A DNA stretch of 64,000 nucleotides, taken from Actinoplanes regularis. GTDB lineage: Bacteria > Actinomycetota > Actinomycetes > Mycobacteriales > Micromonosporaceae. Below are positions 16,493 to 24,267 of the stretch, piece after piece; position 1 is the stretch's first letter; each line of letters begins with the position of its first letter. Made by a program: the position numbers and the translations under genes. The stretch lies in the NCBI RefSeq assembly GCF_900188005.1, contig NZ_FZNR01000026.1, forward strand, positions 1 to 64,000, written 5' to 3'. The notes beneath the pieces were generated by a model, which worked only from the letters and a program-made list of their open reading frames with translations, was not told the DNA's origin and did no database searches.

Positions 16493-16948
16493 TCAGGTCA
16501 CAGGGCCGCGGGCAGGTTGCCGCACCATGTATACGTCCACCGGATCCTGGGTCTCGACCGTGAACGCGTGCCGCTGGTAGAGCCGTTGAGCGGGACTGCC
16601 TCGCAGCACGTTGAGCCGGACCAGCGTGCCGTCACGATCGCATCGCTCCAGCAGGTCGCGCAGCACTGCTGTCCCGATGCCGCTGCCCTGCAGGTGTGGC
16701 ATGAGATAGAAGTGCTCCAGCCAGTACGCGTCCGCGGCCGGTCGCAGTGCCATGCATCCGGCGAACACGCCGTCCACCTCGATCACCCAGGTGTGCGCCG
16801 GCGCGAACCCGTCTCGTAGTCGTTGCCGGACCCGCTGCTCGTCATACCGGCCGAGCCGCTCCAGATCCGCCCGCAGCACCACGGCTCGCAACTCGGCCGC
16901 AGCCTCGACGTCCGCCGCCGAAGCCGGTCGAATCCTCCAGCCCACCAT
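16493..16948 (-). CDS. GNAT-family N-acetyltransferase
   Basis: The 151-residue protein has the GNAT fold: beta1 WRIRPASAADVEAAAELR, a central strand FAGCMALRP and beta4 YWLEHFYLMP. The acetyl-CoA loop is LQGSGIGTAVLRDLLE (motif A, Q/R-x-x-G-x-G/A), followed by the C-terminal LNVLRGSPAQRLYQRHAF. It probably acetylates an amine of a small molecule or protein N-terminus; the substrate is unknown. ATG at 16948 starts the domain directly and follows AGG at nine bases; longer frames upstream only read the His/Gln repeat array. The gene is an island between two minisatellite clusters. Confidence 0.88.
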   Translation of the reverse strand: MVGWRIRPASAADVEAAAELRAVVLRADLERLGRYDEQRVRQRLRDGFAPAHTWVIEVDGVFAGCMALRPAADAYWLEHFYLMPHLQGSGIGTAVLRDLLERCDRDGTLVRLNVLRGSPAQRLYQRHAFTVETQDPVDVYMVRQPARGPVT

Positions 16949-17150
16949 GATCACCAACCTACCGCTGGCTGGGTGCGCTGCCGGCCGCCGTTCCGGGGCC
17001 GGGTTGCTACCGCCGCTTTCGGTCAGCTGACCTTCGCTGGCTTTGCAGTTGCATCGCCAGCGGCGACGCCACCAATCAGCTCCACCGCCGAACGCGGGCC
17101 GGATCAAGTTGTGGTGTCGCGGCGGTGTGAGTGCCACCGGAACCAGCCGT

Positions 17151-17251
17151 TGTGGCTGGGCTGGACCAAGTGGTGGTGGCTGGGCTGGAACGAGTGGTGG
17201 TGGCTGGGCTGGAACGAGTGGTGGTGGCTGGGCTGGAACGAGTGGTGGTTG
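17151..17251. repeat. 24-bp tandem array, four copies
   Basis: The unit tggtggtggctgggctggaa plus cgag repeats at 17171, 17195 and 17219, with a diverged copy before and a partial one after. Being eight codons long, it reads as Trp-rich LGWNEWWW on the plus strand and His-rich SHHHSFQP on the minus strand. No start, ribosome site or domain supports either reading. Confidence 0.9.
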
Positions 17252-17279
17252 CGGGAGTGCAGAGCACCGCGGGGTCCGG

Positions 17280-17447
17280 CCGTTGTTCTTGGGCTGGGTC
17301 GGGTGGTGGTGTCGTGGCTGGGGTGAGCGCCGTGGGGTCCAGCCGTTGTTCTTGGGCTGGGTCGGGTGGTGGTGTCGTGGCTGGGGTGAGCATCGTGGGG
17401 TCCAGCCGTCGTGCTTGGGCTGGGTCGCGTGGTGGTGTCGCGGTGGT
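17280..17447. repeat. 63-bp tandem repeat, 2.7 copies
   Basis: Copies start at 17280, 17343 and 17406, each beginning ccgt(t/c)gt(t/g)cttgggctggg. The first two are almost identical, and the third is cut at about 42 bp. It lies in the gene-free stretch between the acetyltransferase and the hydrolase. Confidence 0.88.
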
Positions 17448-17500
17448 TGAGGAGCATGGGCGCCAGCTCGAGGGTTGGCATTCCGCATGGATTCTCGCGC

Positions 17501-17640
17501 GTGATTTCGCCGAGCCGGTTCTGGGGGCGTGATTTCCCTGAGCCGGTTCTGGGGGCGTGATTTCCCTGAGCCGGTTCTGGGGGCGTGATTTCCCTGAGCC
17601 GGTTCTGGGGCGTGATTTCGCTGAACCGGTTCTTGGTTTG
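17501..17640. repeat. 28-bp tandem array, five copies
   Basis: Copies begin at 17501, 17529, 17557, 17585 and 17612 with gtgatttc(g/c)c followed by gagccggttctggggg. The last copy contains the perfect palindrome GAACCGGTTC. Together with the two arrays before it, it fills most of the 730 bp (16949-17680) that has no gene. Confidence 0.9.
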
Positions 17641-17680
17641 GGCAGCACCGAGAACCGAGTGGACTTCAGTGGCCAGGGCT

Positions 17681-18352
17681 TCATCGGTGGAGCAGGCTGG
17701 GTTCGGCGGCGTAGGCGTCGAGGCGGTTTGCGAGATCGTGTGGGCGGCTCAGTGCGGGCGTGTGCCCACCGTCCATCTCGTCCGGAGTGATGCCGAGCCG
17801 ATCGCGGGCTACGCGCCGAAGATAGCCGGTGGGAAGTAGCCGGTCGTCGCGGCAGCTCAGGACCCGTGTGGGCACGTCGGGCCAGGCCAGCATCGGTGAT
17901 GGTTCGGCCATCCGGGTCGTGGACTGACCGGGCGCCCGGCGCAGGGCCTCGGCGGCCAGTTCGGGCGGGACGTCCTGGTAGAACAGGTCGATCGTGTCGT
18001 CGTACTGGTCGCGGGCCTCGTCGCCGTATCGGGTCGCGGTCCAGTAATCGGTGGGTGCCTCGCCCGGGGCGGGGATCATGGGGGCGACCAGCACCAGCAG
18101 GTCCACCGCAACCCGGTCGCAGACGAGCGGCGCGGTGAAGCCTCCGAGCGACTGCCCGACGACGACGAGATCGGTCCGGTCGCCGATCGCGTCGACCACG
18201 GTGTCCACATATTCGGGAAGGCCGGCCGCGTCGTCGGAGCAGGGGAGATCCGGCGCGACGGTGTCATGACCCCGAGCCCGCAGCTCAGCAGTCACGAGAT
18301 GCCAATACCAGCCGACGTCACCGGCGCCGTGGATCAGGACGAACGTAGCCAT
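17681..18352 (-). CDS. Alpha/beta hydrolase
   Basis: The 223-residue protein opens MATFVLIHGAGDVGWYW, with the oxyanion-hole HG motif at residues 8-9. The nucleophile elbow is GQSLGG (Ser68), the acid is probably in CRDDRLLP, and the catalytic His is in DGGHTPALSRP near residue 198. It resembles the short AB_hydrolase_6 esterases related to salicylate-esterase-like plant proteins. The natural substrate is unknown. The gene is monocistronic; its 3' end abuts the 28-bp array and its start faces an 18-bp array. Confidence 0.87.
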   Translation of the reverse strand: MATFVLIHGAGDVGWYWHLVTAELRARGHDTVAPDLPCSDDAAGLPEYVDTVVDAIGDRTDLVVVGQSLGGFTAPLVCDRVAVDLLVLVAPMIPAPGEAPTDYWTATRYGDEARDQYDDTIDLFYQDVPPELAAEALRRAPGQSTTRMAEPSPMLAWPDVPTRVLSCRDDRLLPTGYLRRVARDRLGITPDEMDGGHTPALSRPHDLANRLDAYAAEPSLLHR

Positions 18353-18428
18353 GCCCAGCCCCTTCCTCCGAGATCGTGCTCGAACGTCGACAGGCTACGG
18401 GCCGCCCCTGACACTTTCGGCCGCTCAG

Positions 18429-18518
18429 GCCCGTGAGGCCGGTCGGGCCCGTGAGGCCGGTCAGGCCCGTGAGGCCGGTCAGGGCTGTGAGGCCGGTCAG
18501 GACTGCGAGGACGGCCGT
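18429..18518. repeat. 18-bp tandem array, five copies
   Basis: Units of gcccgtgaggccggtcag start at 18429, 18447, 18465, 18483 and 18501, the last two diverged. The array lies between divergent genes. It is open on the plus strand as REAGQA hexapeptides, but I do not regard that as a gene. Confidence 0.9.
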
Positions 18519-18566
18519 GATGGCGAGTCGCTCCTACCCTGAGGTCACTCTCACGGGGGAGGCGTC

Positions 18567-19250
18567 ATGCAGCTGACCGAGGTGAGCATGTTCGGTGTCC
18601 GCTCGTCCGTCATCACGTTCGCGCACCGGGCAGCACCCCTGCGGTTCGTGCTCATCCCGACGATCCACATCGGCCGCTCCGACTACTACCGGCAGATCAC
18701 CCGCCGCCTGACCGGCTGCCACCTGGTCGTCGCCGAGACCTACGACGGTCCCAGTTCGACCGGGCTCGCCTATCTCACGGCGATGCGGCTGACCCTGCAA
18801 CGGCAGGCCGGTGAACTCGTACATCAGGACATCGACTACCGCTCGCTGGGCGTCCCGACGGTCTGGCCGGATGGCGACCCGCAGCCGCGACGGCGTGACA
18901 GGCTGCCGGTCACCGGCTGGCTGGACCTCCTCTTCCTGGTGCCGTACCTGACCGTGACCATGGCGGTCGGCGGCCGGAACTGGCTGCTGCGCCGCAACCT
19001 CGAGATCAGCGACGACAGCGAGCCCCGGTTCACGCGGATCGCCTGGATCAACCGGGTCTTCCTCGACGACCGCGACAAGCTGCTGGTCGCCGAGCTGAAG
19101 CGGATCCACGCGGAGCGCCGTGACGAGCCGGTCGAGGTGGCGGTGGTCTACGGCGCCGCGCACATGCCGGCCGTCGTCCGGGCGCTCGCCGGCGGTCTCG
19201 GATACCGGCCGTTGCGCGGCGGCGACTGGCTGACCGCGATCGACTTCTAG
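18567..19250 (+). CDS. TraB/Tiki-like domain protein, function unknown
   Basis: The 227-residue protein has an N-terminal LIPTIHIGRSDYYRQI and a C-terminal VEVAVVYGAAHMPAVVRAL. These match the two hallmark blocks of the TraB/PrgY/Tiki superfamily: the GTxH strand and the GxxH-x-P motif, whose histidines hold a catalytic metal in Tiki proteases. A hydrophobic helix (about 112-132, LDLLFLVPYLTVTMAV) sits between. There is no signal peptide, so it is cytoplasmic or membrane-attached. The start follows GGGGGAGG at five bases. The last six codons (LTAIDF) are repeated beyond the stop by a 26/27-bp duplication. The assignment to TraB rests on the two motifs only. Confidence 0.6.
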   Translation: MQLTEVSMFGVRSSVITFAHRAAPLRFVLIPTIHIGRSDYYRQITRRLTGCHLVVAETYDGPSSTGLAYLTAMRLTLQRQAGELVHQDIDYRSLGVPTVWPDGDPQPRRRDRLPVTGWLDLLFLVPYLTVTMAVGGRNWLLRRNLEISDDSEPRFTRIAWINRVFLDDRDKLLVAELKRIHAERRDEPVEVAVVYGAAHMPAVVRALAGGLGYRPLRGGDWLTAIDF

Positions 19251-19301
19251 ACGAGCTGACCGCGATCGACTTCAAGGGCGCGCTGACCGCGATCGACTTC
19301 A
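19229..19301 (+). repeat. 26/27-bp triplication of the 3' end of the TraB-like gene
   Basis: The sequence gctgaccgcgatcgacttc, which encodes the last codons before the stop, recurs at 19229, 19255 and 19282. The second and third copies lie past the stop codon in intergenic DNA. Confidence 0.88.
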
Positions 19302-19315
19302 GGGCGACAGGCCGG

Positions 19316-19654
19316 TCAGAACTGTGACGACTCCATGCTGTAATCGCGCTCGACGGTGGCCACGCGGACCCGATAGTCCTGGTACCACGTCTCGCGGCCG
19401 CGGCGCTGGGCCACGAGATGAGCCGCGACCTGCTTCCAGCCGCGGGCCGCCTCCTGATCCGTCCAGTAGGACACGGCGATCCCGATGTCCTCCCGCGCCG
19501 CCTCGAACCCGAGATATCCCGGCTGCTCACGAGCGAGCTCCTCGATCGCCTCCGCCATCCTCGCGTACCCGTTGTCACCGTCCGTGCGGGTGGACGTGAA
19601 GATCACCGCGACGTACGGCGGTGGCGGGGTTTCGGCGAAAGGCTGCTTCGACAT
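19316..19654 (-). CDS. Antibiotic biosynthesis monooxygenase (ABM) domain protein
   Basis: The 112-residue single-domain protein contains the ABM dimeric ferredoxin-like fold. It has YVAVIFTSTRT as beta1, MAEAIEELAREQPGYLGFEAAR as helix and turn, and IAVSYWTDQEAARGWK, the common signature of the bacterial YqjZ/HmoB-like group. Such proteins bind heme or quinones, or act as small monooxygenases; several members of this subgroup have no known substrate. It is followed 12 bp upstream on the same strand by the LysR gene, so the two may be cotranscribed. Confidence 0.85.
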   Translation of the reverse strand: MSKQPFAETPPPPYVAVIFTSTRTDGDNGYARMAEAIEELAREQPGYLGFEAAREDIGIAVSYWTDQEAARGWKQVAAHLVAQRRGRETWYQDYRVRVATVERDYSMESSQF

Positions 19655-19666
19655 GCGCCCAAGATT

Positions 19667-20590
19667 TCACACGTCCCGGCTCAGGGCACGCGCCTGTTCC
19701 CGCACTGTGGAAAGGAACGCGGTCAGGGCGGGCGCCTGTTGCCCGTCCCGGGTGAGCACGGCCAGTCGCCGTCCCACGCTCGCCTCGGCCACGTCCCGGA
19801 TCGCCAGCGCCGGATCGCCGGCCGGCAGGGTCAGCCCCGGCAGCAACGCGATCGCCCCGGTCGACCGGACCAGCTCCAGTTGCACCTCCGCGTCGTACGC
19901 GAAATGCCGCAGGTCGGGTTCGTACCCGCCGAGTGAGCGGCACGTCCCGACCAGCATCAGGTGCTGCCCGGTGCCCGCGCTGGAGGCGATCCAGACGTCG
20001 TCGCGCAACCCGGCGATCGGGACCGGCGCGCCGTCGCGGGCCAGCGGGTGTGACGCGGGCAGCACCAGTCGAAGCGGTTCCTCGTACACGATCTCGAAGC
20101 GCAGGCCCTCGGGCCTGGGTCTGGGGTGGCCGTCGTATTCGTCGCTGATCACCAGGTCGATCGCGCCGAGGCGCAGCTCGGGCAGGGCCTGCTCCAGTTC
20201 GAGCTCGTGCACCTCGATGCGGACCCGGGGATGCGCGGCCATCATCCGTGCCGCCGTCGGCACCAGGAGCCGCCGGGCCGCGGACTGCAGCCCGCTCACC
20301 CGTACCGTGCCGCGTACCTCGTCTCCCAGGGCGGCCAGGTCCGCGGTCGCCGCCTCGGCCGTCGCCAGCAGCACCCGTGCGTGCCGGGCCAGCAGCGCAC
20401 CGGCGTCGGTCAGCCGCACGCCGCGGCCCGCCTTTTCGAACAGGCGCGCGCCGACCTCCTTCTCCAGCACGGCGAGCTGCTGCGACACCGCGGACGGGCT
20501 GTACCCGAGCGCGGCCGCGACCGCTCCCAGGGTGCCCCGCTCCTCGAACTCCCGGAGGAACCGGAGCCGTCGCAGATCGAACTCGACCAT
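19667..20590 (-). CDS. LysR-family transcriptional regulator
   Basis: The 307-residue protein has an N-terminal winged helix (FDLRRLRFLREFEERGTLGAV, then AAALGYSPSAVSQQLAVLEK) and a LysR substrate-binding domain (about 90-300). It probably responds to a small ligand and controls the divergent EamA transporter gene. The ATG at 20590 has no ribosome-binding site; the mRNA may be leaderless. The start codon is only 16 bp from a perfect 11-bp inverted repeat, consistent with autorepression. Short spacing to the ABM gene suggests one transcript. Confidence 0.92.
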   Translation of the reverse strand: MVEFDLRRLRFLREFEERGTLGAVAAALGYSPSAVSQQLAVLEKEVGARLFEKAGRGVRLTDAGALLARHARVLLATAEAATADLAALGDEVRGTVRVSGLQSAARRLLVPTAARMMAAHPRVRIEVHELELEQALPELRLGAIDLVISDEYDGHPRPRPEGLRFEIVYEEPLRLVLPASHPLARDGAPVPIAGLRDDVWIASSAGTGQHLMLVGTCRSLGGYEPDLRHFAYDAEVQLELVRSTGAIALLPGLTLPAGDPALAIRDVAEASVGRRLAVLTRDGQQAPALTAFLSTVREQARALSRDV

Positions 20591-20606
20591 GCACAAATTC
20601 TAACGA

Positions 20607-20637
20607 ATCAGGTCCAGCAATCATCACTGGACCTGAT
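20607..20637. promoter_or_regulatory. Perfect 11-bp inverted repeat, probable LysR operator
   Basis: ATCAGGTCCAG (20607-20617), a 9-bp spacer and CTGGACCTGAT (20627-20637) form a perfect dyad between the divergent lysR and EamA genes. It is 26 bp from the EamA ATG and 16 bp from the lysR start. Confidence 0.7.
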
Positions 20638-20663
20638 CGTTGCGTACCGTCAAGCTCTCAGCC

Positions 20664-21611
20664 ATGGGTCCACTTCTCTGCCTGCTCTCCGCGGCGTGCT
20701 TCGGCGCGATGGCGATCTTCGGCAAGCTCGCGTTCCAGGCGGGCGTCTCACCCAGCATGCTGCTGCTGGTCCGGTTCGCCCTGGCCGCGGCGATCCTCGC
20801 CGCCGCGGCGGCGAGGACCCGGCGGTCGGTGTTCGTCGATCGGCGCGCGGTGGTCACCGCTCTCGGTCTCGGCGTTCTTGGGTACGCCCTGCAGGCCGGC
20901 CTCTACTTCACGGCGTTGCAGCGGATGAGCGCCTCGCTGCTGTCCCTGATCCTCTACACGTATCCGCTGCTGGTGACCGTCGGTGCCATCCTGCTCGGCC
21001 GGGACCGGCTGACACCCCGCCGTTGCGTGGCCCTGGCGGCGGCCTCCGCGGGAACCCTGCTCGTGCTCGCCGGCACCGGCGGCATGTCCTTCGACGCGCT
21101 CGGCGCGCTGCTCGGCTTCGGCTGCGCGCTCACCTACACCGCGTACATCCTCGTCTCGGACACCGTGGTCCACCGCCTGCCGCCGACCCTGATGTCGGCC
21201 CTGGTGATGGCCGGCGCGGCCGTGGCCCTGGCGGTCTACACCCCGCTGACCGGCGGCCTCGATGTCGGCTTCCGGCCCGCAGGCTGGTTCTGGCTGGCCT
21301 GCATCGCGCTCGTCTCGACCGTGCTCGGGATGTTCACGTTCCTGGCCGGCCTGCGCCGCACCGGCCCGTCCACCGCCGCGATCCTGTCGACGTTCGAACC
21401 GGTCGTCACGACCGCCCTGGCCGCCGTGATCCTGAGCGAGTCCCTGACCCCCCTCCAGTACGCGGGTGGCCTGCTTGTTCTCTCCTCGGTCATCGTCCTG
21501 CAACTGCGCCGCGCGCCGGCCGCCGGTCCGCGTCCGGAAGAGCCGCTCGGCACGACGGGCGTGAACCGCGAGGCCGGTCGCGACGCCGCACCGGTGGGCC
21601 CGCCCTCATGA
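20664..21611 (+). CDS. EamA-family (DMT) transporter
   Basis: The 315-residue protein has ten hydrophobic helices in two EamA repeats (about 1-135 and 145-285), typical of the drug/metabolite transporter superfamily. Characteristic parts are LLSAACFGAMAIFGKLAF in helix 1 and LSTFEPVVTTALAAVILSE in helix 9. It is an inner-membrane exporter of an unknown metabolite or amino acid. ATG 20664 starts just before the first helix; a TTG at 20640 would place the start at the edge of the operator. It is divergent from lysR, which likely controls it. The last codons overlap the 3' end of the convergent lipoprotein gene by 6 bp. Confidence 0.87.
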   Translation: MGPLLCLLSAACFGAMAIFGKLAFQAGVSPSMLLLVRFALAAAILAAAAARTRRSVFVDRRAVVTALGLGVLGYALQAGLYFTALQRMSASLLSLILYTYPLLVTVGAILLGRDRLTPRRCVALAAASAGTLLVLAGTGGMSFDALGALLGFGCALTYTAYILVSDTVVHRLPPTLMSALVMAGAAVALAVYTPLTGGLDVGFRPAGWFWLACIALVSTVLGMFTFLAGLRRTGPSTAAILSTFEPVVTTALAAVILSESLTPLQYAGGLLVLSSVIVLQLRRAPAAGPRPEEPLGTTGVNREAGRDAAPVGPPS

Positions 21612-22121
21612 ACAGGCTTTGTCGCGCCACGTCTGCTCGGTGACGACCTGCTTCTTCCGGAAGCTGGTCAGCACGTCGCCCGGGGCCAGCGCGTTGAGCT
21701 GGGCGAGGGTGAAGGACAGGGAGCCGACGTTGGCCAGGCCGCCCGAGAGGTAGTACTCGGTGCCGTCCCGCAGTTCTCGCAGGGTGTCCTTCTGCGTGAA
21801 CCAGCCCGGCGGCACCTCGAGCAGGGTGACCTGGGCGGGAGCGTCAACGGCGCTGGTCTTGATGGTGGTCGACGGAATCGGGCGCAGCGGCGAGTCGACC
21901 TGCCATTCCGGACTCGCCGTGCCGCTCGCGCCGGTCCCGCCGCGCTCCCAGATCGAGATGTAGTCGATCCTGGTCAGGGCGCACTCGGCGATCAGCAGGG
22001 TGGGCTTGCCGTCCGTCATTCTGAGGGCGAAGTAGGGATCGGGTTCGGGGGAGCAGCCGGTCAGGCCGAGCACGGCGACGGCTGCGATCAGCAGTGCGAC
22101 GGTCCGCTGTCCTATGTGCAC
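21606..22121 (-). CDS. Putative lipoprotein, unknown function
   Basis: The 171-residue protein has a lipoprotein signal (TVALLIAAVAVLGLTGC), with the lipobox LTGC near residue 22. The mature part is a mixed alpha/beta domain without a recognised family. It contains the pattern LRMTDGKPTLLIAEC and two Cys residues (near residues 45 and 170) that could form a disulfide. GTG at 22121 is chosen because it puts a normal-length n-region in front of the hydrophobic segment; longer frames upstream add about 29 Arg/Pro-rich residues. It is convergent with the EamA gene, with a 6-bp overlap. Confidence 0.65.
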   Translation of the reverse strand: MHIGQRTVALLIAAVAVLGLTGCSPEPDPYFALRMTDGKPTLLIAECALTRIDYISIWERGGTGASGTASPEWQVDSPLRPIPSTTIKTSAVDAPAQVTLLEVPPGWFTQKDTLRELRDGTEYYLSGGLANVGSLSFTLAQLNALAPGDVLTSFRKKQVVTEQTWRDKACS

Positions 22122-22224
22122 CTTCGCGACGCTAGAGGCCGCAGGGGCGAGGCACGGTGAAGGTTGCCTCACGAAAGGATCACGTCGCCGGCCCGGCCGT
22201 GATCGCACGGCCGGGCCGGGTCGG

Positions 22225-23364
22225 TCAGGCGACGGACTTCGGACTGATCGGCGCCACCGCGTTGCCCGGCTGGACGGTGGGCTCGACGCGCATGCCGCTG
22301 CGGATCGTCTCGAGCATTGTCATACCCTGCGAGGCCAGGGACGCGACCACACTGTTGAGCCCCTCGGCGCCGTCGAGCACCGTGAGGTTGGCGCCGCGCA
22401 GGCCCTCGGCGGCGGCTCGCAGCATCTCCGGCAGCTTGTCGATGATCGCCTGGTCGAGGGCGATCCGGTCCTGCGCCGCGGCGGCCTCGGCGGAGAGCTT
22501 GGTGGCGTCGGCCTCGGCGCGGGCCAGCGCGCGGATCCGTTCGGCCTCGGCCTCGGCGGGGCGGACCACCTCGGCGATCAGTTCGGCCTGGCGCAGCTCG
22601 GCGTTCTTCTGCGCCACCAACGCGCGCTCGGCGATCACCTCCTGGGTGGCGCGGGCGGCGGCGAGCGGGCCGGCCTGCGCCGCCGTCTGCTGCGCCTGGT
22701 CGATCTCGGCCTGGTACTGCGCCTGGGCGATCGCGGTCTGCCGGGCGTACTCCGCCTGGTGCCGGATGCTCTCCTGCTGGGCCATCGCGCTCGCCCGGTC
22801 GGCGGCGGCCTGCGCGACCTTCGCCTCCTGGTTGACCCGCGCCTGGTGCGGCGCCGCGAGCGCCTTGATGTAGCCGACGCCCTTGTCGTCGATGCTGCTG
22901 ATCTGCAGCGAGTCGACGGCGAGCCCGATCCGCGCCATCTCCGGCTTGCTGGCGTCGACGATCGCGTCCGCGAGGGTCTGCTGCTCGCGGATGATCGACT
23001 CGACCGTCATGCTGCCGATGATGCTGCGCAGGTGACCCGAGAAGATCCGGCCGACCAGGGTGGGCATCTGGCCCTGGTCGCCCTGGAACCGCCGGGCGGC
23101 CGCGGCGATCGACTCGTGGTCGTCGCCGACCTTGAACGCGATCACCGCGCGGACCGCCAGCGTCAGGCCCTGCTTGGTGTAGCAGTCCTCGACGACCTCG
23201 GCCTCCTGCATGGCCAGGGTGAGCCGGCTGGCCTTGGAGAAGACGGGCAGGACGTAGACGCCGTGCCCGGTGACGATCTTGAACGGCAACGCGTCCGCGC
23301 CCCGTTGCTTCCGGCCGCTGATCAGCAACGCCTCGTTGGGGGCGGGCACTCGATAACCGAACAC
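22225..23364 (-). CDS. SPFH/flotillin-family membrane scaffold protein
   Basis: The 379-residue protein has an N-terminal FGYRVPAPNEALLISGRKQ and the SPFH domain (about 1-170). A long Ala/Glu/Gln-rich coiled coil follows (about 175-300, for example AEAEAERIRALARAEADATK), then a C-terminal oligomerisation part. This is the flotillin (FloT/YuaG) layout. These proteins form scaffolds of fluid membrane microdomains. GTG 23364 starts two bases after the stop of the upstream NfeD-like gene, so the two are translationally coupled. The pairing mirrors the floT/nfeD (yuaF) operons of Firmicutes. Confidence 0.9.
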   Translation of the reverse strand: MFGYRVPAPNEALLISGRKQRGADALPFKIVTGHGVYVLPVFSKASRLTLAMQEAEVVEDCYTKQGLTLAVRAVIAFKVGDDHESIAAAARRFQGDQGQMPTLVGRIFSGHLRSIIGSMTVESIIREQQTLADAIVDASKPEMARIGLAVDSLQISSIDDKGVGYIKALAAPHQARVNQEAKVAQAAADRASAMAQQESIRHQAEYARQTAIAQAQYQAEIDQAQQTAAQAGPLAAARATQEVIAERALVAQKNAELRQAELIAEVVRPAEAEAERIRALARAEADATKLSAEAAAAQDRIALDQAIIDKLPEMLRAAAEGLRGANLTVLDGAEGLNSVVASLASQGMTMLETIRSGMRVEPTVQPGNAVAPISPKSVA

Positions 23365-23366
23365 TT

Positions 23367-23618
23367 CTACAGCCCTTCTTCGACGCCGCGGGTGATCTCG
23401 CCCGGCGGCACAGCGGGCCATGGCTCGACGTCGATCTGGCGCGCGCCACGGCTGTTGATGACGAGCACCTCGGTGCCGGCGGGGAGGGGCACCGGGGCGT
23501 ACGCGAGGTAGTAGTGCGCGATCCCGGCGACCAGCAGGCGCACCTCTCCCGCGCGCTCGCCACCGCGGATCGCGGTGAACACCGTGCCGACCCGCCCGAC
23601 CAGCCCTTCATTCGTCAC
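23367..23618 (-). CDS. Small NfeD-like OB-fold protein
   Basis: The 83-residue protein starts LVGRVGTVFTAIRGGERAGEVRLLVAG and ends AYAPVPLPAGTEVLVINSRGARQIDVEPW. This is the beta-barrel (OB-fold) end of NfeD/YuaF proteins, without their membrane helices. In known operons NfeD proteins bind flotillin and stabilise the microdomain. GTG at 23618 fits the fold start; the longer open frame upstream carries no conserved sequence. It directly precedes the flotillin gene. Confidence 0.75.
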   Translation of the reverse strand: MTNEGLVGRVGTVFTAIRGGERAGEVRLLVAGIAHYYLAYAPVPLPAGTEVLVINSRGARQIDVEPWPAVPPGEITRGVEEGL

Positions 23619-23781
23619 GCCTGCATTGTGCTCTTGCCCCGCGAGGCCCAGGCGGCGCGCTCCTGTTTGCGGGGGACCGGGGCGGGTAGTCAGGGGCGGA
23701 GGAGAAGAGGCGATCAAGCGTGAACCTGCCGAGCCATCGTTTCCGGCGGCTGTCGACTCCTGGGTCGGCGGTGCTGCGGGC

Positions 23782-24267
23782 ATGACCGTTCCCACGTGGG
23801 TGAAGGCTTCGGCCGCCGTCGTCGCGGCGGCCGGGGCCGGGTCGATCGCCACCGATCCGTCGTCGCGGTGGTACCGGGCGCTGCGGAAGCCGGGCTGGCA
23901 GCCGCCGGCCGCGGCGTTTCCGGCGGTGTGGACTCCGCTGTACGCGCTGATCGCGGTGGCCGGGACCCGCGCGTTGAACCACGGGGACGAGTCGCAGCGG
24001 AGGGCGTTCCGCCGGGCGTACGGGATCAACCTGGTTCTCAACGCGGCCTGGACCGCGCTGTTCTTCCGCGCGCGGCGGCCGAGGGCCGCGCTGGCGGAGA
24101 TCGCCGCCCTGAACGTCTCCAACCTGGTGCTGCTGCGCCGGGCGGCGAAGGCGGACCGGCTGGCGGGTGCGGCGCTCGCGCCCTATGTGGCCTGGACGCT
24201 GTTCGCCGCCGCCCTGAACGCCGCGATCGTCAACCTCAACCCGGGAGCGGACGGCCCGCGGAAGTAA
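23782..24267 (+). CDS. tspO: TspO/MBR-family tryptophan-rich sensory protein
   Basis: The 161-residue protein has five membrane helices. The signature WYRALRKPGWQPPAAAFPAVWTPLY matches the conserved first loop of TspO/peripheral benzodiazepine-receptor proteins, and NLVLNAAWTALFF is the typical helix 3. TspO binds porphyrins and cholesterol-like ligands and is linked to tetrapyrrole stress responses. The start is ATG at 23782, after a weak GCGGG. It is divergent from the flotillin unit, with no operon partner. Confidence 0.88.
   Translation: MTVPTWVKASAAVVAAAGAGSIATDPSSRWYRALRKPGWQPPAAAFPAVWTPLYALIAVAGTRALNHGDESQRRAFRRAYGINLVLNAAWTALFFRARRPRAALAEIAALNVSNLVLLRRAAKADRLAGAALAPYVAWTLFAAALNAAIVNLNPGADGPRK

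Noticed and set aside
16211..16819. Open frames with Gly/Trp/Val-rich or Pro/Thr/Gln-rich repeats across the 19-bp array, apparently fused to FhuF or the acetyltransferase
   Set aside because: The 19-bp unit keeps all frames open on both strands. There are good internal starts for the real genes at 16168 and 16948 and no ribosome sites for the fused versions.
17076..17684. His-rich (SHHHSFQP) and Trp-rich (LGWNEWWW) repeat proteins
   Set aside because: They are translations of a 24-bp tandem array in two directions, without start signals or conserved domains. I annotate the DNA repeat only.
18351..18542. 63-residue open frame with REAGQA repeats
   Set aside because: It begins on the start codon region of the divergent hydrolase and is made of the 18-bp array. 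No ribosome-binding site.
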